Assembly (NCBI GenBank): GCA_016932755.1
Contig: JAFGCE010000057.1
Location: forward strand, 1-37,460
From: Candidatus Woesearchaeota archaeon
Lineage (GTDB): Archaea > Nanobdellota > Nanobdellia > Woesearchaeales > JAGWAF01
Reading direction: 5' to 3'
Length of the DNA: 37,460 bases
In this document: piece by piece, positions 31,002-37,460 of the stretch
Numbering within the stretch: the first letter of the stretch is position 1
Layout: each line of letters starts with the position of its first letter
Program-made: the position numbers and the translations under genes
The notes under the pieces: generated by a model
Told to the model about the DNA's origin: nothing
The model's database searches: none
Seen by the model: the letters and a program-made list of their open reading frames with translations, nothing else

Positions 31002-31419
31002 GAGTTTGTGTTGTCCCTATCCCTTTCTGCCCCCTTAAAACACCTGTTATGAACTTGTCAAGAGAAACAATGTCTTTTGCCCTAATCTTGAGTATCATGT
31101 CAAAAGCGCCTGTGACCATGCACGCTTCCTCAACCTCCTCATAAGACCTGAGCTTTTTTGCAAACTGCTCCTGGCTTACCTTTGCCTCCTTAAGGCACTT
31201 ATAATCAAGAGATATCAAGGTGTATGCTGCCAGCGGCTTTCCTATTTTTTGGTAGTCCAGATTAAGGGTATAGCCTTTGATGAACCCTTCTTTCTCAAGC
31301 TTTTTTATCCTGTTATGGACAGTTGTTATCGGAATTAATGTCTGCTTTGAGATTTCGTGCGTCGAAAGCTTGGCGTTTTCCTTTAGTATTTTGATAATTT
31401 TTTCATCTTTTTCGTCCAT
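30979..31419 (-). CDS. Lrp/AsnC family transcription regulator
   Basis: A classical 146-residue Lrp. The winged helix has DEKDEKIIKILKENAKLSTH, with PITTVHNRIKKLEKEG as turn and recognition helix. The effector (RAM) domain follows with KPLAAYTLISLDYK, EACMVTGAFDMILKI and LRGQKGIGTTQTLMVL. The ATG at 31419 is used, not the in-frame TTG at 31437, because the TATA element puts transcription start at 31419-31420. An inverted repeat sits between the TATA element and the ATG. The target amino acid or metabolite is not known. Confidence 0.93.
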   Translation of the reverse strand: MDEKDEKIIKILKENAKLSTHEISKQTLIPITTVHNRIKKLEKEGFIKGYTLNLDYQKIGKPLAAYTLISLDYKCLKEAKVSQEQFAKKLRSYEEVEEACMVTGAFDMILKIRAKDIVSLDKFITGVLRGQKGIGTTQTLMVLHEL

Positions 31420-31421
31420 AA

Positions 31422-31436
31422 TGGAATAATATTCCA
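31422..31436 (-). promoter_or_regulatory. Candidate operator of the second Lrp gene
   Basis: TGGAAT-ATT-ATTCCA (minus-strand reading): a perfect inverted repeat with 6-bp arms and 3-base spacer, placed exactly between the TATA element and ATG. Lrp proteins often autoregulate by such sites. Confidence 0.55.
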
Positions 31437-31438
31437 AA

Positions 31439-31452
31439 TAACTATTTAAATT
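31439..31452 (-). promoter_or_regulatory. TATA element of the second Lrp gene
   Basis: CAAAATTTAAATAG on the minus strand, centred about 26 bases ahead of ATG 31419. Confidence 0.55.
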
Positions 31453-31492
31453 TTGTCTTTTTTGGAAAATTTTTTGCTTAAAAACCCGAAAT

Positions 31493-31506
31493 CTTTATAA
31501 TTTATA
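31493..31506 (+). promoter_or_regulatory. TATA element of the 37-codon ORF
   Basis: TCTTTATAATTTAT is centred near 31499, 25 bases before ATG 31524. Several further T/A blocks make the exact box uncertain. Confidence 0.45.
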
Positions 31507-31523
31507 AAATATATATAGATAAG

Positions 31524-31637
31524 ATGGCACTTAAACCAAGACTGTCAATGGAGTTCTATACAAGGAAGGTTCTTAAGGCAGTTCCTAAACCTGCTCCTGG
31601 TTTTGATTATGAAGAAACAGAATATGTTGCAATGTAA
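31524..31637 (+). CDS. 37-codon small ORF
   Basis: A short leaderless ORF. Its peptide begins MALKPRLSMEFYTRKVLK and ends EETEYVAM. A basic N-terminal half and an acidic C-terminal half suggest a small binding protein or ribosomal-type peptide. It fills the only gap between the second Lrp gene (divergent) and the next gene, whose stop lies directly against its own. No family recognised. Coding is supported by the promoter, fitted start and the exact fit between neighbours, not by homology. Confidence 0.5.
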   Translation: MALKPRLSMEFYTRKVLKAVPKPAPGFDYEETEYVAM

Positions 31638-32231
31638 TCATTCTAAAACTTTTAGATAAGAAGATTCAAGCATGTGGTTAGGGTTGTATTCGCCGGTATT
31701 GTCCCTTAGCTTGGGCATCCAGACATTGAAGAATAATGACTCAAACTTGTCAATAAAAGTTGCAGGCCAGCTTAATGTTGAAAACTGAAGATCTTCCAGC
31801 GCCTTTTTCCTTTTTTTGTCATCCATCCCTGCAATATCCACCTCAGGATTAGGTATAAGATGCCTTCCGTAAAGAAAGATGACATAGTCCAGCAGATTGC
31901 TTTCAAATCTTTCTGCGTCAGGTGTTTCAGAATCATGGACACCAAAAAGAGCCCTTAAGCAGACCAAGTCCTGCAAAAAACTTGTGAACGGTATTATTTC
32001 CTTGCTTCCGCAAAACCTCTGGCCAACTCTTCCCTCTGCGCCGTTAAAATAAAGACTTTTTCTGTCAGGCCTTGTGACAACCAAGTCATACTTAACTGCA
32101 GCCCCGCTGCCAATGTATTCATCAACACTCCTGTAAGTCCTAAGCTTGTCTTCAAGATAAAGAAATTTATGCGAATCTGATTCAAACACAAACTCTTTTT
32201 CAGGGATTTCCTGTGAAAATACTACTTTCAT
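31638..32231 (-). CDS. Hypothetical protein
   Basis: I do not recognise this 197-residue soluble protein. It starts MKVVFSQEIPEKEFVFES; the in-frame codons before it are excluded because a TATA element at 32253-32264 puts transcription start at about 32232. Visible segments are YLEDKLRTYRSVDEYIGSG, the AVKYDLVVTRPDRKSLYFNG strands, a helix with DLVCLRALFGVHDSETP, and FSTLSWPATFIDKFESLF. It looks alpha/beta with no membrane part. It is divergent from gatE and back-to-back with the small ORF. Confidence 0.65.
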   Translation of the reverse strand: MKVVFSQEIPEKEFVFESDSHKFLYLEDKLRTYRSVDEYIGSGAAVKYDLVVTRPDRKSLYFNGAEGRVGQRFCGSKEIIPFTSFLQDLVCLRALFGVHDSETPDAERFESNLLDYVIFLYGRHLIPNPEVDIAGMDDKKRKKALEDLQFSTLSWPATFIDKFESLFFNVWMPKLRDNTGEYNPNHMLESSYLKVLE

Positions 32232-32252
32232 GACTAAAAGTAAAAAACGCTC

Positions 32253-32264
32253 GCTTATAAAGAT
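32253..32264 (-). promoter_or_regulatory. TATA element of the 197-residue protein gene
   Basis: TCTTTATAAGCG on the minus strand. It decides for ATG 32231, giving a leaderless message. Confidence 0.55.
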
Positions 32265-32275
32265 TAGTGAAGAAA

Positions 32276-32286
32276 AATATATAAAC
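32276..32286 (+). promoter_or_regulatory. TATA element of gatE
   Basis: AATATATAAAC is centred near 32281, 27 bases before ATG 32308. This excludes the in-frame upstream ATG at 32230. Confidence 0.6.
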
Positions 32287-32307
32287 AAACTCCCAATTAG
32301 AGATTAT

Positions 32308-33729
32308 ATGGAACTTGACTACAGGAAGATTGGTTTCAGGAGCGGGCTTGAAATACACCAGCAGCTTGAAACAAACAAATTGTTCTGCAAATGCCCTTCT
32401 TTAGTCAACGACCCCCGCAAGGCCGACATAAAAGTCACAAGAAGCCTCAGGCCTGTTGTCGGAGAGACAGGCGAAGTTGATGTTGCTGCTTTGCACGAGA
32501 TGAAAAAAGGGAGGCAGTTTGTTTATGAGGCATGCACCACATCAAGCTGCCTTGTTGAGCTGGATGAAGAGCCGCCGCATCCTCTTAATGAGGAAGCCCT
32601 CAACATTGCACTGCAGGTTGCAGGCATGCTTAACGCAAAAATCGTTGACGAAATACAGGTAATGAGGAAGACAGTAATAGACGGAAGCAATGTTTCAGGT
32701 TTCCAGAGAACCGCCCTGGTTGCGAGAAACGGGTTTTTGGAGACATCAAAAGGAAAAGTAAGAATACCTACAATCTGCCTTGAAGAAGAGGCTGCAAAAA
32801 GAATAAGGGAAGACGACAAATCAGTTACATTCAGGTTAGACAGGCTGGGAGTTCCGCTTATTGAAATCGGGACAGAGCCTGACATAATAGACCCTGAGCA
32901 TGCAAAGGAGACTGCGGAAAAGATAGGCATGATACTGAGAAGCACAGGCAGGGTAAAAAGGGGGATCGGCTCTGTAAGGCAGGATATCAATGTAAGCATT
33001 AAAGGCCATCCAAGAGTTGAGATAAAAGGATTCCAGGACTTAAGGTCAATACCAAAAATTCTTGATTATGAAGTCAAAAGGCAGATGAAAGAGGCAAAGC
33101 AGGGAAATAAGCCAGAGCCCCATGTAAGAAAAGCAGAGCCAGACATGACAACATCATTCCTTAGGCCAATGCCCGGCTCTGCAAGGATGTATCCTGAAAC
33201 AGATGTTGTTCCTGTCAAGCCGGCAAAGCTAAAAATGGAAAAAGTTGAGCTTATAGAGGACAAGGTAAAAAGAATCGAATCACTTGGGATAGGGGCAGAC
33301 CTTGCAAAGCATGTTGTAAAATCAGGAAAAGACAGGTTTGTTGAGGAATCTGCAAAAAAATACAGGAATCTGAAGCCAACATTTATTGCTGAAACAGCAA
33401 TGACATCTGTTTCCCAGGTAAAGAAGCAGTTCAATATAGACATCAGCCCTTCTGATGATGACTTTGAAATTTTGTTCAAAGAGCTTAATGATGAAAAGAT
33501 AGCAAAAGAAAGCATACTTGAAATTCTAAAGGAAAACAAGCCTGTAAAGGAAGTTATCTCAAAATACGAGCTTATGCCTGATGAGGATTTGAAGAGAGAG
33601 CTTAAGAAAATAGCTGATGAAAACAAGGGCGTGCCTTTCAATGCGCTGATAGGAAAAGCTATGGCAAATCTGAGGGGAAAAGCATCAGGAAAAAAGATAG
33701 CTGAACTTCTAAAAAACATAGCAAAATAA
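32308..33729 (+). CDS. gatE: GatE, Glu-tRNA(Gln) amidotransferase subunit E, lacking the GAD insert
   Basis: Phosphorylates Glu-tRNA(Gln) and amidates it with ammonia from GatD. The protein is 473 residues; family members are usually about 620. The catalytic cradle is intact: GFRSGLEIHQQLETNKLFC, VVGETGEVD, VDEIQVMRKTVIDGSNVSGF, IGTEPDI, GIGSVRQDINVSIKG and VEIKGFQDL. In normal GatE an AspRS-like GAD domain follows. Here EVKRQMKEAKQGNKPEPHVR leads straight to the GatE-type TTSFLRPMPGSARMYPETD, so that domain is absent. The helical and YqeY-like tail (VPFNALIGKAMANLRGKASG) is kept. The GatE-type post-insert motif distinguishes it from GatB. No frameshift is visible. Confidence 0.9.
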   Translation: MELDYRKIGFRSGLEIHQQLETNKLFCKCPSLVNDPRKADIKVTRSLRPVVGETGEVDVAALHEMKKGRQFVYEACTTSSCLVELDEEPPHPLNEEALNIALQVAGMLNAKIVDEIQVMRKTVIDGSNVSGFQRTALVARNGFLETSKGKVRIPTICLEEEAAKRIREDDKSVTFRLDRLGVPLIEIGTEPDIIDPEHAKETAEKIGMILRSTGRVKRGIGSVRQDINVSIKGHPRVEIKGFQDLRSIPKILDYEVKRQMKEAKQGNKPEPHVRKAEPDMTTSFLRPMPGSARMYPETDVVPVKPAKLKMEKVELIEDKVKRIESLGIGADLAKHVVKSGKDRFVEESAKKYRNLKPTFIAETAMTSVSQVKKQFNIDISPSDDDFEILFKELNDEKIAKESILEILKENKPVKEVISKYELMPDEDLKRELKKIADENKGVPFNALIGKAMANLRGKASGKKIAELLKNIAK

Positions 33730-33737
33730 GGCAAAAA

Positions 33738-33748
33738 GTTTATAAATA
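33738..33748 (+). promoter_or_regulatory. TATA element of ppdK
   Basis: GTTTATAAATA is centred near 33743. The leader of about 43 bases carries a GGGGTGA Shine-Dalgarno site eight bases before ATG 33812. Confidence 0.55.
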
Positions 33749-33811
33749 GACTCAAAATTGCTTCTATATATACCAATCTATAATAACAAAACAATTTGGG
33801 GTGAATTAAAT

Positions 33812-36439
33812 ATGTCTGAAAAATATGTGTACTCTTTTGAGGAAGGCAAAAAAGAGATGAAAATGCTTCTTGGAGGAAAAGGAGCAAACCTGGCTGAGAT
33901 GACAAGCCTGGGGATGCCGATTCCACCTGGATTTACAGTAACAACAGAGGTTTGCGACCTCTATTACAAAAACGGCAGAAAGCATACTCCTCTAGTTATT
34001 GAGCAGATTGATAAAAAGCTCAAGGAGCTTGAGGAAAAGCAGGGCAAAAAACTGGGGGACAAGGAAGACCCTCTTCTTGTTTCTGTAAGGTCAGGAGCTG
34101 CTGTATCAATGCCGGGCATGATGGATACTGTCCTCAACCTGGGGCTTAATGACGAATCAGTCATAGGCATAGCAAAGAAAACCTCAAATGACAGGTTTGC
34201 GTGGGATTCTTACAGAAGATTCATACAGATGTTTGGAAATGTAGTTATGGGTGTTGAGCACAGCCAGTTTGAGGAAGTCCTTGACAAGGTAAAAGAAACA
34301 AAGGGTGTTGAGCTTGACACAGAGCTTGATACAGATGACCTGAAGGAAGTTGTAAAAGGCTACAAGGAAGTAATACAGAAGGAAAAAGGGAAGTCATTCC
34401 CCCAAAACCCAAGAGAACAGCTCCAGATGTCAATTGACGCTGTTTTCGGCTCATGGAACAACCCCAGGGCTATATCCTACAGGAGGATCAATGACATCAA
34501 GGGACTTCTTGGAACAGCTGTTAATGTCCAGACAATGGTCTTTGGAAATATGGGTGAAAACTCAGGCACAGGAGTGTGCTTCAGCAGAAACCCTTCAACA
34601 GGGGAAAACAAGTTCTACGGCGAATACCTTATGAATGCCCAGGGAGAGGACGTTGTTGCTGGAATAAGAACGCCCCATCCAATAAAAGAGCTTGAAAAAG
34701 CAATGCCAAAATGCTACAAAGAGCTTGTTGAGATAAGGGACAAGCTTGAGAAGCACTACAAAGACATGCAGGACATGGAATTCACAATACAGGAAGGCAA
34801 GCTTTACATGCTGCAGACAAGAAACGGAAAAAGGACTGCTGCAGCTGCTGTCAAGATTGCTGTTGACATGGAAAAAGAAAAGCTGATAAGCAAGAAAGAG
34901 GCGCTGATGAGAGTTGAGCCAAACCAGCTTAACCAGCTGCTTCACAAACAGCTTGACCCTATCGGAAAGCAGAAAGCTGAAGTTCTGGCAAAAGGGCTTC
35001 CTGCCTCGCCTGGGGCTGCTGTCGGAGAAGTTGCTTTCACAGCTGAAAAAGCGCATGAATGGGCTCAGGAAGGAAGAAAAGTCATACTTGTAAGGACAGA
35101 GACAAGCCCTGAAGACATTGAAGGCATGAATGCAGCGCAGGGAATCCTTACCTCAAGAGGAGGCATGACTTCGCACGCAGCTGTTGTCGCAAGAGGCATG
35201 GGAAAATGCTGTGTTGCGGGATGCTCAGATGTCAATGTCAAGGAAAAGGAAGGAATATTCACAGTTGGAAATATTACAGTAAAAGAAGGTGACTGGATAA
35301 CTCTTGACGGAACAGCAGGAGAGGTAATACTCGGGCAGGTTCCGACAACAGACCCGAGCCTAAGCGGAGACTTTGGAACCCTCATGGAATGGGCTGACGA
35401 AGTAAGAAAGCTTGGAGTCAGGACAAATGCAGACACGCCAAAAGACGCTGAAGTTGCAAAGAAATTCGGAGCAGAAGGAATCGGGCTTTGCAGAACAGAG
35501 CACATGTTCTTTGAAGGCGAGAGAATAAAGGCTGTCAGGGAAATGATACTTTCAAGCAATGTTGAAGGAAGGAAAAGAGCTTTGGTTAAGCTTCTTCCGA
35601 TGCAGCAGGGAGACTTTGAAGGGATTTTTGAGGTTATGGGCGAACTGCCTGTCACAATAAGGCTGCTTGACCCTCCGCTGCACGAGTTCCTGCCTCATGA
35701 AGAGAAGGATATTGAAGAGCTGGCAAAGGAAATGAATGTCAAGGCAGGTGTGCTGAAGGACAAAGTCAGTTCACTGCACGAATTAAACCCTATGCTTGGG
35801 CACAGGGGATGCAGGCTCGCAATAACATTCCCTGAAATTGCAGAAATGCAGGCTGAAGCAATAATCAAGGCAGCTATCAACACTGCAAAGAAAACAGGCA
35901 AGAAAATTGTTCCTGAAATAATGATTCCTCTTGTTGGAGAGGTAAAGGAGCTTGCCTACCTGAGGGAAGTTGTTGAGAAAAAAGTCAAGGAGATAATTGC
36001 AAAAGAGAAGTCAAGCATAAAATACAAGATAGGGACAATGATTGAGGTCCCAAGAGGGGCTTTGACAGCTGATGCTGTTGCAGAACATGCAGAGTTTTTC
36101 AGCTTCGGAACAAACGACTTGACTCAGATGACATTCGGATTCAGCAGAGACGACGTAGGAAAGTTCGTTCCTGAATACATCGAGAAAGGGATACTTGAGA
36201 AAGACCCTTTCCAGGTACTAGACCAGACAGGAGTCGGACAGCTTGTCAAGATGGCTGTTGAAAAAGGCAGAAAGACAAGAAAAGACCTTAAGCTGGGAAT
36301 CTGCGGAGAACACGGAGGAGAGCCAAGCTCAGTTGAGTTCTGCCATAATGCCGGCTTGACTTATGTAAGCTGCTCGCCTTACAGGGTTCCAATCGCAAGA
36401 TTGGCAGCTGCACATGCTGTGCTGAAAGAGAAGAAATAA
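33812..36439 (+). CDS. ppdK: Pyruvate, phosphate dikinase
   Basis: Converts pyruvate, ATP and Pi to PEP, AMP and PPi, or runs in the reverse (ATP-forming) direction. The protein is 875 residues. N-terminal ATP-grasp parts: LLGGKGANLAEMTSLGMPIP, SVRSGAAVSMPGMMDT and TGVCFSRNPSTGE. The phosphohistidine is His455 in GGMTSHAAVVARG, and the general-acid Cys831 is in CGEHGGEPSSVEF; both fall at the numbering known from the Clostridium enzyme. The barrel includes GLCRTEHMF, MLGHRGCRL and FFSFGTNDLTQMTFGFSRDD. The ATG is chosen by its Shine-Dalgarno site. A T-rich stretch follows the stop. It is monocistronic. Confidence 0.97.
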   Translation: MSEKYVYSFEEGKKEMKMLLGGKGANLAEMTSLGMPIPPGFTVTTEVCDLYYKNGRKHTPLVIEQIDKKLKELEEKQGKKLGDKEDPLLVSVRSGAAVSMPGMMDTVLNLGLNDESVIGIAKKTSNDRFAWDSYRRFIQMFGNVVMGVEHSQFEEVLDKVKETKGVELDTELDTDDLKEVVKGYKEVIQKEKGKSFPQNPREQLQMSIDAVFGSWNNPRAISYRRINDIKGLLGTAVNVQTMVFGNMGENSGTGVCFSRNPSTGENKFYGEYLMNAQGEDVVAGIRTPHPIKELEKAMPKCYKELVEIRDKLEKHYKDMQDMEFTIQEGKLYMLQTRNGKRTAAAAVKIAVDMEKEKLISKKEALMRVEPNQLNQLLHKQLDPIGKQKAEVLAKGLPASPGAAVGEVAFTAEKAHEWAQEGRKVILVRTETSPEDIEGMNAAQGILTSRGGMTSHAAVVARGMGKCCVAGCSDVNVKEKEGIFTVGNITVKEGDWITLDGTAGEVILGQVPTTDPSLSGDFGTLMEWADEVRKLGVRTNADTPKDAEVAKKFGAEGIGLCRTEHMFFEGERIKAVREMILSSNVEGRKRALVKLLPMQQGDFEGIFEVMGELPVTIRLLDPPLHEFLPHEEKDIEELAKEMNVKAGVLKDKVSSLHELNPMLGHRGCRLAITFPEIAEMQAEAIIKAAINTAKKTGKKIVPEIMIPLVGEVKELAYLREVVEKKVKEIIAKEKSSIKYKIGTMIEVPRGALTADAVAEHAEFFSFGTNDLTQMTFGFSRDDVGKFVPEYIEKGILEKDPFQVLDQTGVGQLVKMAVEKGRKTRKDLKLGICGEHGGEPSSVEFCHNAGLTYVSCSPYRVPIARLAAAHAVLKEKK

Positions 36440-36443
36440 ACCT

Positions 36444-36472
36444 CTTTTTTGTTTTTTATTTTGCTTTTTCTT
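36444..36472 (+). terminator. Poly-T terminator of ppdK
   Basis: Four T runs (TTTTTT, TTTTTT, TTTT, TTTTT) within 29 bases directly after the stop, without a hairpin: the usual archaeal type. Confidence 0.6.
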
Positions 36473-36484
36473 TAAATTCCACAA

Positions 36485-36495
36485 ATTTTATATAC
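36485..36495 (+). promoter_or_regulatory. TATA element of the GT2 gene
   Basis: ATTTTATATAC is centred near 36490, placing transcription start near 36516, four bases before ATG 36520. Confidence 0.55.
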
Positions 36496-36519
36496 AGAAC
36501 TCTACCTTTCATTGACTAT

Positions 36520-37460
36520 ATGATACAGAATATTTTATGGGCAGTTTCATTTTTCAGCTTGTGGCTGGTTTTAATCTGGCTGCAGGTAATGTATCTGGAA
36601 GAGCCGAAGAAGCACAGATGCAAAGAAACTCCTTTGGTCACTATAGCCATAGCTGCGTATAATGAAGAAAGAACAATTGAGAAAACCATCAGCTCTATCG
36701 CAAAAGCAGACTACCCTAAAGACAAAATAGAGATTATTGTTGTGAACGACGGAAGCAGGGACAGGACAGCAGATGTTGTTGAGGAGCTTATAAAAAAATA
36801 CCCTGATTTTGGCATAAAATTAATCAGCAAGCCAAACGGAGGAAAGGCTTCTGCGATAAACAGGGCTTTGGAAGCTGCGAAAGGAGAGCTTTTCGGGGTT
36901 GTTGATGCTGACAGCAGAATAAGCCCAAACTGCATGAGAATGATGGCTCCGTATTTTGCTGAAAAAAACCTGGGGGCTGTAATAAGCAGGATAAAAGTTG
37001 ACAAGCCAAACAAGCTTCTTGAAAGAATCCAGAGATTTGAATACATAATGAGCAACATGATTAGAAAGCTCATGGCTTCAATAGGCACTTTAGCTCTTAC
37101 TCCGGGAGTTCTTTCCATATACAGGACAAAGCTGATAAGAGAGCTGGGGGGATTTGATGAAAACAGGGCAAACCTCACAGAAGATTTGGAAATTGCAATG
37201 AGGCTTAAATACAACGGATATGATGTAAAGATGGAGTCTGAAAGCATTGTGTATACTGTTGTCCCAAAGACAATAAAAGGGCTGTGGAGGCAGAGGATAA
37301 GGTGGGCCAGAGGATATATCTATAATCACGTGAAATACAAGGACATGTTTTTCTCAAGAAAACATTCGCTTTTCGGAGTGTTCCAGATGCCTGTTAATAT
37401 TCTTGTGCTTATACTGCTGATTATAAATGTGTCAATCATAAGCTGGGCATTCCTAAGCGA
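36520..37460 (+). CDS. Glycosyltransferase family 2, 3'-truncated by window edge
   Basis: A membrane-bound processive-type glycosyltransferase; 313 codons are seen before the window ends. The N-terminal membrane helix (ILWAVSFFSLWLVLIWLQV) precedes a GT-A domain: VTIAIAAYNEERTIEKT, IIVVNDGSRDRT, NGGKASAINRAL, the DxD motif VVDADS, the acceptor-site ANLTEDLEIAMR and the QRIRWARG motif (Q-x-x-R-W). A second membrane part begins at NILVLILLIINVSI. The motif set is that of PgaC/hyaluronan/cellulose synthase-like GT2 enzymes, so a polysaccharide or glycolipid product is likely. The donor sugar is unknown. No stop codon occurs before the edge. Confidence 0.9.
   Translation, partial: MIQNILWAVSFFSLWLVLIWLQVMYLEEPKKHRCKETPLVTIAIAAYNEERTIEKTISSIAKADYPKDKIEIIVVNDGSRDRTADVVEELIKKYPDFGIKLISKPNGGKASAINRALEAAKGELFGVVDADSRISPNCMRMMAPYFAEKNLGAVISRIKVDKPNKLLERIQRFEYIMSNMIRKLMASIGTLALTPGVLSIYRTKLIRELGGFDENRANLTEDLEIAMRLKYNGYDVKMESESIVYTVVPKTIKGLWRQRIRWARGYIYNHVKYKDMFFSRKHSLFGVFQMPVNILVLILLIINVSIISWAFLS

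Noticed and set aside
32230..32307. N-terminal extension of gatE from an in-frame ATG at 32230
   Set aside because: The TATA element at 32276 lies inside this stretch, and GatE proteins begin close to the GLEIHQQL motif.
32308..33729. gatE as a pseudogene or GatB
   Set aside because: The frame is open from start to tail with all catalytic motifs, and the motif after the missing insert is of GatE type (PMPGSARMYPETD), not GatB type.
33066..33926. Open frame of 286 codons on the minus strand across gatE and the ppdK start
   Set aside because: It has no promoter or start signal, and both plus-strand genes have strong family matches.
1..37460. CRISPR arrays, insertion sequences, attachment sites, rRNA
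   Set aside because: I saw no regularly spaced repeats, transposase motifs or rRNA-like stretches. The tRNA genes show no duplicated 3' end that would mark integration.

Overview
The window is a gene-dense archaeal chromosome segment with moderately low G+C. Archaeal markers seen directly are an Orc1/Cdc6 initiator, GatD and GatE, deoxyhypusine synthase, two-domain CDC48, RtcB with archease, a PIN-ATPase-KH protein, two Lrp/AsnC regulators, an initiator tRNA-Met and a tRNA-Ser without encoded CCA, and TATA boxes about 26 bases ahead of most starts. Many genes look leaderless; a smaller set has a GGTGA-type Shine-Dalgarno site. Short intergenic gaps, several unknown small proteins and lineage-type domain changes suggest a DPANN-like archaeon (Woesearchaeota or a relative). 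That placement is inference and was not tested by phylogeny.

Layout. 1-1.2 kb: 3' part of a GT4 glycosyltransferase and a UV-damage glycosylase. 1.2-6.0 kb, minus strand: SMC, RNase HII and a secreted protein. 6.1-7.3 kb: a possible HPF-like ribosome factor, initiator tRNA-Met, tRNA-Ser(GCT) and a Cys-cluster protein whose 3' end lies inside the tRNA-Ser gene on the other strand. 7.4-11.3 kb: an exported transglutaminase-like protein and the PIN-ATPase-KH protein. 11.3-15.3 kb: an unknown protein, an Lrp regulator, SerRS, a zinc-ribbon membrane protein and Cdc6. 15.29-15.85 kb is the largest gap without a conventional gene. It holds ORB-like repeats, a structured leader RNA, a 39-codon ORF, a terminator hairpin and an A+T-rich stretch. 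15.8-17.6 kb: Sua5, a metallophosphoesterase and a DUF2062 protein. 17.6-21.1 kb, minus strand: RtcB, archease, two unknown small genes and TatD. 21.1-23.5 kb, minus strand: deoxyhypusine synthase with a 4Fe-4S protein. 23.7-28.8 kb: a possible SecB-like protein, CDC48, parvulin, GatD and an unknown. 28.8-37.5 kb: GTP-PEPCK, a DUF504 protein, a second Lrp regulator, a 37-codon ORF, an unknown, GatE without its usual insert domain, pyruvate phosphate dikinase, and the 5' part of a GT2 glycosyltransferase.

Functional links. GatD and GatE make Gln-tRNA by the indirect route, and SerRS serves the nearby tRNA-Ser. RtcB and archease join tRNA or RNA halves. PPDK and PEPCK both act at the PEP node. 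Deoxyhypusine synthase serves aIF5A. Cdc6 and the repeats beside it mark a candidate replication origin. The strongest candidate for something undescribed is the leader RNA and 39-codon ORF at about 15.39-15.71 kb. It combines competing stems, a stem followed by six T, and a segment able to pair either upstream or with the Shine-Dalgarno site.
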